A stretch of DNA of 64,000 nucleotides from Actinomycetes bacterium (GTDB lineage: Bacteria; Actinomycetota; Acidimicrobiia; Acidimicrobiales; Palsa-688): positions 1 to 64,000 of the forward strand of contig JAJZIY010000003.1 in NCBI GenBank assembly GCA_021828475.1. Reading direction: 5' to 3'. The position numbers and the translations under genes are program-made. The notes under the pieces are model-generated. The model saw only the letters and a program-made list of their open reading frames with translations, made no database searches and had not been told where the DNA came from. Below are positions 7,584 to 15,412 of this stretch, piece after piece. How positions within the stretch are numbered: the stretch's first letter is position 1; each line of letters opens with the position of its first letter.

Positions 7584-8878
7584 CCGGCCGCGGCTCCCGC
7601 ACCGGCACCCCGAGGTGGCACAGGCTCCTGCCGGGCGGCGGGGGTGGCTCCGGGGCCCGCGGCATCCCCTCGGTGTGCTCCGGGCACCCGCTCGTCGTGG
7701 AGGCCGCCGCCCGCCAGGCCTTGGCAGACGGCGGGCCGGTACTGGTGGAGGCCACCTGCAACCAGGTCAACCATATGGGCGGCTACACGGGGAGGCGCCC
7801 GGCGGAGTTCCGCTGCGACGTGATGGCCGTCGCCGCTGAGGCCGGCCTACCCGGGGAGCGTGTGCTGCTGGGGGGGGACCACCTCGGCCCCTCTCCCTGG
7901 AGGGACCTGCCGGCCCCGCAAGCCATGCGCAGCGCCGCGGAGACGGTCGCCGCCTACGTCGCAGCCGGCTACCAGAAGATCCACATCGACACGAGCATGG
8001 GTTGCCTGGGCGAGCCCGAACAGCTCGAAGACGACCTCGTGGCCGCCCGCGCCGCCCAGCTCGTCGCCGTCGCGGAGGAGCAGGCAACGCTGGCGGGCAC
8101 TTCTCCCTCGTACGTCGTGGGCACGGAGGTGCCCACACCGGGGGGTGCCCATCAGCAGATCCGGGCGCTCGCACCCACGGCGCCGGCCTCCGTCGCAGCG
8201 ACCCTGGAAGCGCACCGCGCCGCTTTCACGCGCCAGGGGGTGCCAGCGGCCTTCGAGCGCGTCATCGCCGTGGTCGTGCAGCCGGGCGTGGAGTTCGACA
8301 TGGGCAAGGTCGTGCTCTACGACAGGGCGCCGGCGTCGGCCCTGCCGGGGATGCTGGCCGGTGCGGACGGGCTGGCTTTCGAGGCTCATTCGACCGACTA
8401 CCAGCCTGCGTACGCTCTGCGCCAGCTGGTGGAGGACGGCTTCGCCGTGCTCAAGGTCGGGCCCGGCCTGACATTTGCAATGCGGGAGGCTCTTTACGGC
8501 CTCGACCACGCCGCCATCGCCATGGGAAGGCCGCCCGAGCGGTCCCTCGCCCGGGCCATGGAGGAGGAGATGACGGCCCGTCCGGGCCACTGGAGCGCCT
8601 ACTACACCGGCAGCGAGGACGAGCGTCGCATGTGGCGCCACTTCAGTTACAGCGACAGGATCCGCTACTACTGGCCGGCGCCAGGCCCTCGTCGAGCGGT
8701 CCGGGAACTGTTCGAGTTCTTCGCGGATGCGCCCGTCCCCGAGGTCCTCGTGAGCCAGTACCTCCCGTCGTTGGTGTCCCGGGTCAGGCAGGGGGAGCTG
8801 GCACCCCTGGCGCGTCCCCTCGTGGTCGCAGCCGTGCGCGACGTCCTGGCCAACTACGCTGCCGCCGTGCGGGCATAG
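7580..8878 (+). CDS. GatZ/KbaZ-like class II tagatose-bisphosphate aldolase subunit
   Basis: A 432-residue member of the GatZ/KbaZ family: IPSVCSGHPLVVEAA, LVEATCNQVNHMGGYTG, LLGGDHLGPSPW, KIHIDTSMGC and FEAHSTDYQPAYALR are all family landmarks. In enteric bacteria it is the non-catalytic partner that stabilises the GatY/KbaY aldolase, which splits tagatose-1,6-bisphosphate. No GatY/KbaY gene lies in the window, so the protein either pairs with one elsewhere or has its own activity. The GTG overlaps the nagA stop as GTGA and follows a GGAGAGGAGG site. An in-frame extension reaching back to 7502 would sit inside nagA and is rejected. It completes the amino-sugar operon and supports galacto-configured substrates. 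Confidence 0.85.
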   Translation: MTGRGSRTGTPRWHRLLPGGGGGSGARGIPSVCSGHPLVVEAAARQALADGGPVLVEATCNQVNHMGGYTGRRPAEFRCDVMAVAAEAGLPGERVLLGGDHLGPSPWRDLPAPQAMRSAAETVAAYVAAGYQKIHIDTSMGCLGEPEQLEDDLVAARAAQLVAVAEEQATLAGTSPSYVVGTEVPTPGGAHQQIRALAPTAPASVAATLEAHRAAFTRQGVPAAFERVIAVVVQPGVEFDMGKVVLYDRAPASALPGMLAGADGLAFEAHSTDYQPAYALRQLVEDGFAVLKVGPGLTFAMREALYGLDHAAIAMGRPPERSLARAMEEEMTARPGHWSAYYTGSEDERRMWRHFSYSDRIRYYWPAPGPRRAVRELFEFFADAPVPEVLVSQYLPSLVSRVRQGELAPLARPLVVAAVRDVLANYAAAVRA

Positions 8879-8913
8879 GGCGGGGCCGCTGCCCGGCGCG
8901 GGCGCGAGCCTGC

Positions 8914-9633
8914 TCAGCCGGGCCCCGGCTCGTCACTTCTCACGGCCGGGGAGCCGGCAGCGGCGTCCAGCTCCTCGAGCCACAGCGGTGCGTGGCGCCG
9001 TGCCCACCCCAGGCCGACCCGCCCGGTGAGCATCGACCTCAGCGCCGAAGGGTGGGTGAAAGCCATTGCCACGTGGGCGATCACCACGAGGACGAAGGCG
9101 TAGGCGACCACGTCGTGGACGAAGGTGGCCCCGGTGCGCCAGGAGAGGGGCCAGTACAGCGGCCAGTGCATCACCGCACCGCTCAGGAGCATGACGAGGA
9201 GCACGCCGGCGGTGAAGGCGGCATTGAGCTTCTGGCCGGCGTTGAACTTGCCCTTGGGCACGCCGGTGGTCGACCGGGCGTTCAGGACGCAGCGTAGCCA
9301 GCGCCGGTCGTCCTCGGTCCAACGGTTGAGCCTGCCCAGGTCCCGGCGCAGGGCCCGGCCCCACGGTCCGCTCAGGCTGACCAGCAGGGGGACGGCCAGG
9401 GCGAAGCCGGCATCGACGTGCACCCTCTCGACGAGCGGGCGGCGTCCCACCATGCCGGCGACCGCCGGTACGTAGAGGGCTGCCCCGGTGAGGATGAGCA
9501 CCAGGAAGAGGCCGGCGGTCGCCCAGTGGGCAAAGCGTTGGACGCCGTCGAAGCGCACCAGCTCCCCGACGGGCCCACCCCCGCCAGCCCTCGGAGCGGG
9601 GCGGTCAGCCGATGGGCGCGCCGGTACGGCCAT
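8914..9633 (-). CDS. Di-haem cytochrome b subunit (FdnI/b561-like)
   Basis: A 239-residue integral membrane protein with four predicted helices and histidines placed as b-haem ligands: RFAHWATAG, VERVHVDAG, VMHWPLYW, FVHDVVAY and VIAHVAMAF. It resembles formate-dehydrogenase gamma or hydrogenase cytochrome b subunits. Its start (ATG 9631-9633) overlaps the 3' end of the molybdopterin oxidoreductase gene by 29 bp, so the two are co-translated and the cytochrome probably passes electrons between the quinone pool and that enzyme. Upstream in-frame sequence to 9777 lies inside the neighbour and is low-quality. Pairing with a YedY-type enzyme recalls MsrPQ, but this is not a ferric-reductase-type MsrQ. 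Confidence 0.8.
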   Translation of the reverse strand: MAVPARPSADRPAPRAGGGGPVGELVRFDGVQRFAHWATAGLFLVLILTGAALYVPAVAGMVGRRPLVERVHVDAGFALAVPLLVSLSGPWGRALRRDLGRLNRWTEDDRRWLRCVLNARSTTGVPKGKFNAGQKLNAAFTAGVLLVMLLSGAVMHWPLYWPLSWRTGATFVHDVVAYAFVLVVIAHVAMAFTHPSALRSMLTGRVGLGWARRHAPLWLEELDAAAGSPAVRSDEPGPG

Positions 9634-10318
9634 TGCTCCGGCCCACCCAGGCGTCGACGGCGTAGCCGAAGTTCTCCCAGTACCCGGGCTCGACCCTGTC
9701 GACGACGGAGATGCGCGACAGCCACTTGACCGATTTGTAGCCGTACATGGGTGCGACGTACAGCCGGACCGGGCCACCGTGCTCCCGGGTGAGGGGTGCG
9801 TCCAGCATGTCGTAGGCGACGAGCACGTCGGCGAGCCGAGCCTGGGCCAGCGTGAGGCTCTCGGTGTACACGCCGTCGAAGGAGCGCAAGTGCAGAGCCA
9901 CCGCCGGCGAACGTACGCCGGCCAGGTCCAGCAAATGGCCCAGGCGGGCGCCGGTCCAGTGCACGCCGGGCACCCGCCATCCGGTGACGCACTGGAAGGG
10001 CCTCACCAGGCGGACGGAGGGCAGGGCCCTCAGGTCGGCCACACTGAGCTCGAGCCTGTGCTCCACCAGCCCGTCCACGACCAGGCGGTAGTGCTCGGGA
10101 GCCGGCGGGAAGCCGCTCGTGACCGTATAGAGCCGGAAGTAGTCGCCGCCAGGTACCAGGCCGGCTGCTCCCCCCTGGGCCAGGGCCGACAGCGCACTGC
10201 CCAGCCCGTTGGCGACCGGAGCGCCGACGGCCACCCCGGCTGCTCCCAGGCCGAGCATTCCCAGCACGACGCGCCGACCGATCGGCGCGCCTCGGGGGGC
10301 CTGGTCAGCTACCACCAC
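9605..10318 (-). CDS. Molybdopterin-dependent oxidoreductase, sulfite oxidase/MsrP (YedY)-like
   Basis: A 237-residue protein with an oxidoreductase molybdopterin domain. FQCVTGWRVPGVHWTGARL carries the Cys that ligates molybdenum; later come LRSFDGVYTESL, AYDMLDAPLTREHGGPVRL and the family end motif YGYKSVKWLSRI. The N-terminus, IGRRVVLGMLGLGAAG, has a twin arginine before a hydrophobic stretch, so Tat export of the folded enzyme is likely. The start is GTG (10316-10318), with another GTG one codon later. It lies upstream of and overlaps the cytochrome b gene. Substrate is uncertain: methionine sulfoxide in proteins, sulfite and other oxyanions are all possible for this family. Confidence 0.84.
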   Translation of the reverse strand: MVVADQAPRGAPIGRRVVLGMLGLGAAGVAVGAPVANGLGSALSALAQGGAAGLVPGGDYFRLYTVTSGFPPAPEHYRLVVDGLVEHRLELSVADLRALPSVRLVRPFQCVTGWRVPGVHWTGARLGHLLDLAGVRSPAVALHLRSFDGVYTESLTLAQARLADVLVAYDMLDAPLTREHGGPVRLYVAPMYGYKSVKWLSRISVVDRVEPGYWENFGYAVDAWVGRSNGRTGAPIG

Positions 10319-10453
10319 TCAATCTTCGCAGGAACCCCGCGCTATTGATGTTCGTCCCGACGAAGAGCGGGCACGGGGGGCCACCGACCATGGCACAGCC
10401 GGCGCCGGTACCGGGCGCTGCGGTACGGATGGGCACCGCCGAGGGCGACGACC

Positions 10454-11305
10454 TCAGCGGATCTTGAGCTCCTCACGCATGACCCGGGAGCGACCGAGGC
10501 CGACTATGGCCTCCGCCACCGCAGCGAATGCCTTGCCCACCTCCGAGCCGGGATCGCTGACCATGACCGGTCGGCCCTGGTCGCCACCTTCGCGCAGGGC
10601 CGGTACCAGCGGGATCTGGCCGAGCAGCGGGACTCCGAGCTCCTCGGCCAGCTGGAGGCCACCGCCGCTGCCGAAGATCTCGTAACGCTGGCCGTCGGGC
10701 GTGCTGTACCAGCTCATGTTCTCGATGACGCCGCGCAGCGGGAGGTTGAGCTTGCGGGCCATGTAGGCACTGCGCTGGGCCACCCTGCGCGCCGCCGGCT
10801 GGGGAGTGGTCACCACGTACATCTCGGACGCCGGCAGGTACTGGGACATGGACAGGGCGACGTCGCCCGTCCCGGGCGGCATGTCGATGAGCAGGAACCC
10901 GATGTCACCCCAATCGACATCGGTGAGGAACTGCTCGAGCGCCTTGTGCAGCATGGGGCCACGCCATATGACGGGCTGGTCGTCAGGCACGAAGAAACCC
11001 ATCGAGATGACCCGCACCCCGTATGCCTCCGGCGGCACCACCCGGCCCTCGGACATCTCCGGTGCATCCTGCGCCCCCAGCATGGCCGGTACGGAGAACC
11101 CGTAGACGTCGGCGTCGAGGATGCCGACGCTGTGCCCTGCTGCGGCCAGCGCCACGGCCAGGTTGACGGTGATCGACGACTTTCCCACGCCCCCCTTGCC
11201 CGAGCTGATACCGAGCACCCTGGCCTTGGAGGATCCTGAGGAAAACGGGTTGGGCCTGCCCTCTTCGTGGCCCAGCGGACGTTGTGCGCCTTCGGTCGAT
11301 GCCAT
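10454..11305 (-). CDS. mrp: Mrp/NBP35-family P-loop ATPase, Fe-S cluster carrier
   Basis: A 283-residue protein. The deviant Walker A motif is SGKGGVGKSSITVNLA; then ILDADVYGFSVPAMLG, LLIDMPPGTGDVALSM and the Mrp end region IFGSGGG are conserved. The CxxC found in many Mrp proteins is absent (NMSWYSTPDGQRYEIFG). The N-terminal DUF59 domain is missing, so this is the short form. It is thought to bind and hand on 4Fe-4S clusters with ATP hydrolysis. The ATG at 11305 has TAGGCT 8 nt upstream and no Shine-Dalgarno site, as expected for leaderless mRNA. It diverges from a SufR-type Fe-S regulator 81 bp away, which supports the Fe-S role. Confidence 0.88.
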   Translation of the reverse strand: MASTEGAQRPLGHEEGRPNPFSSGSSKARVLGISSGKGGVGKSSITVNLAVALAAAGHSVGILDADVYGFSVPAMLGAQDAPEMSEGRVVPPEAYGVRVISMGFFVPDDQPVIWRGPMLHKALEQFLTDVDWGDIGFLLIDMPPGTGDVALSMSQYLPASEMYVVTTPQPAARRVAQRSAYMARKLNLPLRGVIENMSWYSTPDGQRYEIFGSGGGLQLAEELGVPLLGQIPLVPALREGGDQGRPVMVSDPGSEVGKAFAAVAEAIVGLGRSRVMREELKIR

Positions 11306-11386
11306 CGGCAACCAGCCTATTGGCCCCCGGGTCGAGGCGACCAACCGTGCCCGGGGCCGGATCGGCGAGGGCGGTACCATGAGCCG
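11306..11386. promoter_or_regulatory. Divergent promoter region of mrp and the SufR-like gene
   Basis: The 81-bp gap has a -10-like box for each side: TAGGCT (minus strand, 11314-11319) 8 nt from the mrp ATG, and TACCAT (11375-11380) 6 nt from the regulator ATG. Neither gene has a Shine-Dalgarno sequence. Both would be leaderless, and the regulator could control both from this short segment. Confidence 0.55.
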
Positions 11387-12103
11387 ATGGCGCTGAGCGA
11401 CACCGAGTTCTCGGCGGTGGTGGAGGCGGTGACGTCCGCCTTCGGCGACCCGACCCGGCGCCAGGTCTACCTCTACGTGCGGGAGTCGGCCACAGGCGTC
11501 ACGGCATCCCAGGTGGCCGAGCGGTTCTCGCTCCACCCCAACGTGGCCAGGCACCATCTCGACAAGCTGGCCGGTGGCGGCTACGTCGAGGTCTTCTGCA
11601 CCCGCAGCGCCACGACGGGAGCCGGTCGGCCCTCCAAGCGCTACCGGGCCAGTGGGCCGGCACCGCTTCTCGAGACCCCGAGGCGGACCGACGACCTCCT
11701 CGTCGCCCTCCTGGGCGGCGCCCTTTCGCTCCTGCCCCAGGCGGCAGCCGAGGAGATGGCGGAGAGCGTCGGCCACCGCTACGGGACCAAGTTGGCCTCC
11801 GAGATGGCGCCGGACCAGGGCCAGCGCAGCGTGCGTTCGGCCCTGCAAGCGATCGCCGACGCCCTGACCGCCCACGGCTTCGAGGCCCACGCCGAGGCCC
11901 GTGGGCGCTCGCTGGCCCTGGTCCGCGACGCGTGCCCGTTTTTCGACGCCGCCTCCCGCAACCCCGTGATCTGCGCCGTCGACAGGGGGATGGTGAGAGG
12001 CATGCTCAGCGTCCTCTACGCGCAGGCCGAGGGCGCCGGGCAGTGGTCCTCGAGGGCGCAGGGCAGTCAAACCTGCATGACCTGCTTGCCAGCGGGGGCG
12101 TGA
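11387..12103 (+). CDS. SufR-like winged-helix regulator with C-terminal Fe-S cysteines
   Basis: A 238-residue protein of the COG2345 type. An N-terminal winged helix (about residues 10-85: FGDPTRRQVYLYVRE, VTASQVAERFSLHPNVARHH) is followed by a sensor domain. The C-terminus holds four cysteines in a C-x12-C-x33-C-x2-C arrangement: ACPFF, VICAVD and CMTC. This layout is typical of SufR, which holds a 4Fe-4S cluster and represses Fe-S assembly genes when the cluster is present. The ATG follows TACCAT by 6 nt (leaderless pattern). It diverges from mrp, an Fe-S carrier gene, so autoregulation and control of mrp in response to Fe-S status is the likely job. No sufBCDS genes are in the window. Confidence 0.83.
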   Translation: MALSDTEFSAVVEAVTSAFGDPTRRQVYLYVRESATGVTASQVAERFSLHPNVARHHLDKLAGGGYVEVFCTRSATTGAGRPSKRYRASGPAPLLETPRRTDDLLVALLGGALSLLPQAAAEEMAESVGHRYGTKLASEMAPDQGQRSVRSALQAIADALTAHGFEAHAEARGRSLALVRDACPFFDAASRNPVICAVDRGMVRGMLSVLYAQAEGAGQWSSRAQGSQTCMTCLPAGA

Positions 12104-12121
12104 AACCGGCATGATGCGTCA

Positions 12122-12757
12122 GTGCCCGAGCCTGGAACAGCAGTGCCTGTCGACCTGACCAGCCCGATGGAGAGCGGGGAGCGGGTCAGCCTCGAGTTCC
12201 CCGAGGCTGGGACCTGTGTCGCGGTGGTGGCCTCGAGACGCTCCCCTCACGTCTCGCTCCAGCTGCTCGACCCCCTGCCCGACGCTGACATCGGCCAGGG
12301 CAGCGCCCTCGACCTGTTCATGCCCCGCAACGAGGGCATCTTCTACTGGCCGTGCTCGCTCAGCTCACCGCCCGCTCGCGGGCGTGCCGAGGTGGAGCTG
12401 CTGGGCCCGGCTGTCTTCGTCCAGCGGCGCACCAGCCACCGGCTGAACGCCAAGCTCGAGGCCCAGGTCAGGAGGGTGCACTCCGCTCGCCGGGGCAAAC
12501 AGCACCCGATGGCTGTGCTCGACCTGTCACGAGGCGGCATGAAGCTCGAGGGGCCCTTCCAATTGAGCACCGGCGACACCCTGGAGGTCGAGGTCGAGCT
12601 GGGCGCCCCGGTGCAGCTGGCGTGCCGGGCGGTCATGGCCTATCCCACCTCCGAGGGCAATTGGGCCGCCCATCTCTGTTTTCTCGATGGCCAGAGAGAA
12701 TCGACAGAAGTTGTCGGGACTTACATCGCAGAGCAAATAAAGAGCCTGCCTCTCTGA
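12122..12757 (+). CDS. PilZ-domain c-di-GMP-binding protein with YcgR-like N-domain (copy 1)
   Basis: A 211-residue protein in two halves. An N-terminal beta-rich region (about 1-100) resembles the PilZN/flagellar-brake domain of YcgR. The C-terminal PilZ domain has the c-di-GMP motifs RxxxR (QRRTSHRL, about residue 105) and DxSxxG (DLSRGGMKL). Both motifs are intact, so binding is expected. The GTG at 12122 lies 18 nt after the regulator gene's stop. A tandem paralogue follows after 197 bp. No flagellar or pilus genes are nearby, so the output is unknown. A diguanylate cyclase with an intact GGDEF lies 13 kb away. Confidence 0.83.
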   Translation: MPEPGTAVPVDLTSPMESGERVSLEFPEAGTCVAVVASRRSPHVSLQLLDPLPDADIGQGSALDLFMPRNEGIFYWPCSLSSPPARGRAEVELLGPAVFVQRRTSHRLNAKLEAQVRRVHSARRGKQHPMAVLDLSRGGMKLEGPFQLSTGDTLEVEVELGAPVQLACRAVMAYPTSEGNWAAHLCFLDGQRESTEVVGTYIAEQIKSLPL

Positions 12758-12954
12758 TATTGCCGCCGACGCGGCGTTCACCTGTTCCACGGAGCGACGA
12801 GGCGCCGCATTGCAATGTCGAGCGCGTCTGCGACGCTGATGGCGCGGCACCGCCGAAGCGGTAGGGGTCGCCTCCGCGGCAAGCGACGAAACATTTTCAA
12901 GCAATGGGCCCTGTCGCGCCGATAGAACGGGCAGTCCGAGCCGACGAGGTGAAA

Positions 12955-13611
12955 ATGACATCCGCGACTGCTATCGCAGGTCCTCTTGACGTCGGGGTGC
13001 GCGTCGGACTGCAACTGCCTGGAGCCGGCACCTGCAGTGCCACCGTCGCCTGCTGCGACGGCCGGTCGCTGCTCCTCGAGCTCGAGCACGAGCTACCCGA
13101 GGGGACGTTGGAGGAGGGCTCGGTTGTCGACATGTTCCTCCCACTGTCCTGGGGCATGTACAAGTGGATCACCATCGTCAGCTGCGTACCGGGCGAGCGC
13201 AAGGCGGAGGTGCAGTTGCTCGACGCACCGATGTTCATACAGCGCCGGCTCGACCCCAGGGTCGGCGCCGGCATCCTGGCCGAGGTGAGACCGGTACGCG
13301 CCGGTGCCGCGGGCCAGTCCCACCGGGCGCTCGTGGCAGACCTCTCCCATGGCGGCCTCAAGCTCGAGGGAGCCCGGCCCCTGAGAGCCGGTGAGATCGT
13401 CGAGGTGACCATGGAACTGACGGCGACGCTCGTGTCTCTCGGTGGCCCTGTCACGGTCGCTGGCAGGGTGGTCATGGCCTACCCGAGTACCAGCAACGAC
13501 GAGGCGGGCGCCACCGACGCCCATGTGTCGTTCCTGGACGGCCAGGCGCGGGCCATCGAGGCGGTGGACCACTTCGTCGCCCAGCAGTTGAAGTGCCGCT
13601 GGAAGGCCTGA
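12955..13611 (+). CDS. PilZ-domain c-di-GMP-binding protein (copy 2, paralogue of the preceding gene)
   Basis: A 218-residue paralogue with the same two-domain plan. The PilZ motifs are present: RxxxR in QRRLDPRVG and DxSxxG in DLSHGGLKL. Both copies share landmark stretches such as VVMAYP and FLDGQ near the C-terminus. I prefer the ATG at 12955, preceded by GAGGTG; a start 17 codons upstream at 12904 is possible. Its own 197-bp upstream gap is relatively A+T-rich and suggests separate expression. The gene converges on the AIM24 pair with only 8 bp between stops. Confidence 0.8.
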   Translation: MTSATAIAGPLDVGVRVGLQLPGAGTCSATVACCDGRSLLLELEHELPEGTLEEGSVVDMFLPLSWGMYKWITIVSCVPGERKAEVQLLDAPMFIQRRLDPRVGAGILAEVRPVRAGAAGQSHRALVADLSHGGLKLEGARPLRAGEIVEVTMELTATLVSLGGPVTVAGRVVMAYPSTSNDEAGATDAHVSFLDGQARAIEAVDHFVAQQLKCRWKA

Positions 13612-13619
13612 ACGCCCTT

Positions 13620-14513
13620 CTACCAGCGCTGCTGGGTGATGCCGCTGCTGGCCACGATGTTGGAGTACTGCTCGGGGTGCTCGAAGATCGAACGCACGCC
13701 GACGCGGCCCGGCCCTGTCAGCCTGAGCCATAGGGACCGGTAGGAGTAGCTGCGCCACGACAGGCCGTGCGACGCGGGGTACTCGACGTGCAGGCCGTAG
13801 TTGACAGTGGTGTCCGTATAGACCAACGAGCCGGGCTGGACCAGGATGGACTGCCCGGGGGCCAGATCCCTCACGAAGAGGTTGCCCGGGCTGTGAAGCA
13901 GCACGAGCCCCGGCTGGCCCGAGTTGGCAACGAAGACGTCCAGGTTGGGGCCGATCGGGTACTCGTACTCCGTATCGTCGCCCTTGCTCACGCTCACCCA
14001 GACCGGTGCCTGTTGCCAGGTGAAGTCGACGCTGTCGCCCGCGGCGAGGAAGGAGTGCTCGCGGACCAGGAAACCCCGCCCCGGCGGTACGGGCAGGGCG
14101 ATGACCTCTCCCGGCCGGTCACCCGAGAGCGCAACGTGGCCCGGCCCGCTCGCCCGCATCAGCACCATGGGCATGCCCGCGTACACGCGGTTGAAGAACG
14201 AGCCCTTGGACCAAGCCTCGAGGCCGGTGCCCGGCTCTGCCCACAAGAAGTTGTGGTGCGAGAAGTAGACGCCCTCTCCCGGTGCCAGCCCGAAGTCGGC
14301 GGTGGGCACCAGCGTGCCCTCGATCTGGCAACGGGACTGGCCGAACTGGACACGGGCCATGTCCTTTATGGCGGGCTGCTCCACCCACCCCGAGTCGGAG
14401 ACGACAGCGCGCACGTCGACGGGCGCCCCGCAATTGGGGCAGGAGGCAGCGGAGACGTCCGATGGCAGGCGGCAGTAGCGGCATATGTAGGTGGAAGCAC
14501 CCGTGGTGCTCAT
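13620..14513 (-). CDS. AIM24-family protein with N-terminal zinc ribbon (copy 2 of a pair)
   Basis: A 297-residue protein. Residues 11-28 form a CxxC/CxxC zinc ribbon (CRYCRLPS, then CPNCGAP). The rest is the double-psi beta-barrel-like AIM24 domain (QFGQSRCQIEG, LAPGEGVYFSHHNFLW, GPGHVALSGDRPGEV, FLVREHSFLAAG, LTGPGRVGVRS). AIM24 proteins are linked to membrane organisation in mitochondria, but their bacterial role is unknown. It is the second gene of a two-gene unit, 8 bp after its paralogue, with which it shares the ribbon-adjacent segment AVVSDSGW. A GGGGGAG run overlaps the upstream stop and may serve as ribosome site. Confidence 0.83.
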   Translation of the reverse strand: MSTTGASTYICRYCRLPSDVSAASCPNCGAPVDVRAVVSDSGWVEQPAIKDMARVQFGQSRCQIEGTLVPTADFGLAPGEGVYFSHHNFLWAEPGTGLEAWSKGSFFNRVYAGMPMVLMRASGPGHVALSGDRPGEVIALPVPPGRGFLVREHSFLAAGDSVDFTWQQAPVWVSVSKGDDTEYEYPIGPNLDVFVANSGQPGLVLLHSPGNLFVRDLAPGQSILVQPGSLVYTDTTVNYGLHVEYPASHGLSWRSYSYRSLWLRLTGPGRVGVRSIFEHPEQYSNIVASSGITQQRW

Positions 14514-14521
14514 CGCTCCCC

Positions 14522-15319
14522 CTACTCGCTCGCGTAGTGGTGGTACATGGACTGGATGCCGACGCGGCCCGGACCGGTCATCTCCGCCACGTACATCCCT
14601 TTGTGGAACAATCCCGTCCGCAAGTTCAACTGCACGGACTGCATCCCGACGCTGGAGTCCTTGTAGAGGTAGCCACCCGGCTCCACCATGATCTTCTCGC
14701 CTGCCCCGAGGGTGCGCTCGAAAACGTTCCCGCAGCCGTGCAGCAGCACGATGCCCGGCTCACCGGCAGTGACGAAGCGGTCGAGGTACATGCCGCTGCC
14801 GCCATGCACGACGTTGGCCAGCCCCTTTATGCGCTCGAAGCTGTAGCGCACCGAGTGCGAGGCGGCAAGGAACGCGTGCTCGCGTACGTCCAGCTCCGTG
14901 CCCGGGTGCAACACCAGGGTGACCATCTCGCCCGGGGCGTCACGGGAGAAGGCGATGCGGCCGGGCCCGCCCGCCTGGGTCACGACGTACGGCATGCCCC
15001 CGAGCGAGCGCTTCAGGCCGCCACCGAGCGGGTAGACGGCCAGGGGGAGGCTCTCGTCCTTCCACAGCATGGTGTGGTGCTCGAAGATGACCCCGTCACC
15101 GGGGCTGAGGTCGATCTCGGCCACCGGGACGAGCTCACCCTCCACCTGGCATGTGCTGTTGGAGAACTGGAACTTCGCCATGTCCCGCAGCCGGGGAGCT
15201 TCGCGCCACCCCGAGTCCGACACGACCGCGGCCTTGTCGAGGGGCGCGCCACACTGCTGGCACGACGTCGCGTCGGTCGGGTTCTGGGCATGGCACCAGT
15301 GGCACTCGAGCCGGTCCAT
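14522..15319 (-). CDS. AIM24-family protein with N-terminal zinc ribbon (copy 1 of a pair)
   Basis: A 265-residue paralogue of the next gene. The zinc ribbon is CHWCHAQ, then CQQCGAP; the AIM24 domain follows (QFSNSTCQVEG, LSPGDGVIFEHHTMLW, ELDVREHAFLAA, EMTGPGRVGIQS). The ATG at 15317-15319 follows AAGGAGG by 4 nt, one of the clearest ribosome sites in the window, and fixes the start well inside a much longer open frame. First gene of the pair. Divergence between the copies (different C-termini; 297 versus 265 residues) suggests specialised rather than redundant roles. Function unknown. Confidence 0.84.
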   Translation of the reverse strand: MDRLECHWCHAQNPTDATSCQQCGAPLDKAAVVSDSGWREAPRLRDMAKFQFSNSTCQVEGELVPVAEIDLSPGDGVIFEHHTMLWKDESLPLAVYPLGGGLKRSLGGMPYVVTQAGGPGRIAFSRDAPGEMVTLVLHPGTELDVREHAFLAASHSVRYSFERIKGLANVVHGGSGMYLDRFVTAGEPGIVLLHGCGNVFERTLGAGEKIMVEPGGYLYKDSSVGMQSVQLNLRTGLFHKGMYVAEMTGPGRVGIQSMYHHYASE

Positions 15320-15412
15320 ACAGCCTCCTTCGGGCCTGGACGTGCGCCGCCAGGATGGCGGCCCAATAGGGATCATTGCAGCCGGGGTCGTGCCGGCGCC
15401 AGAATCACAAGG

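Noticed and set aside
9605-10318. Calling the Mo-enzyme and cytochrome MsrP-MsrQ
   Set aside because: The cytochrome resembles FdnI/b561 with four helices rather than the ferric-reductase-like MsrQ, so the symbols were not assigned.
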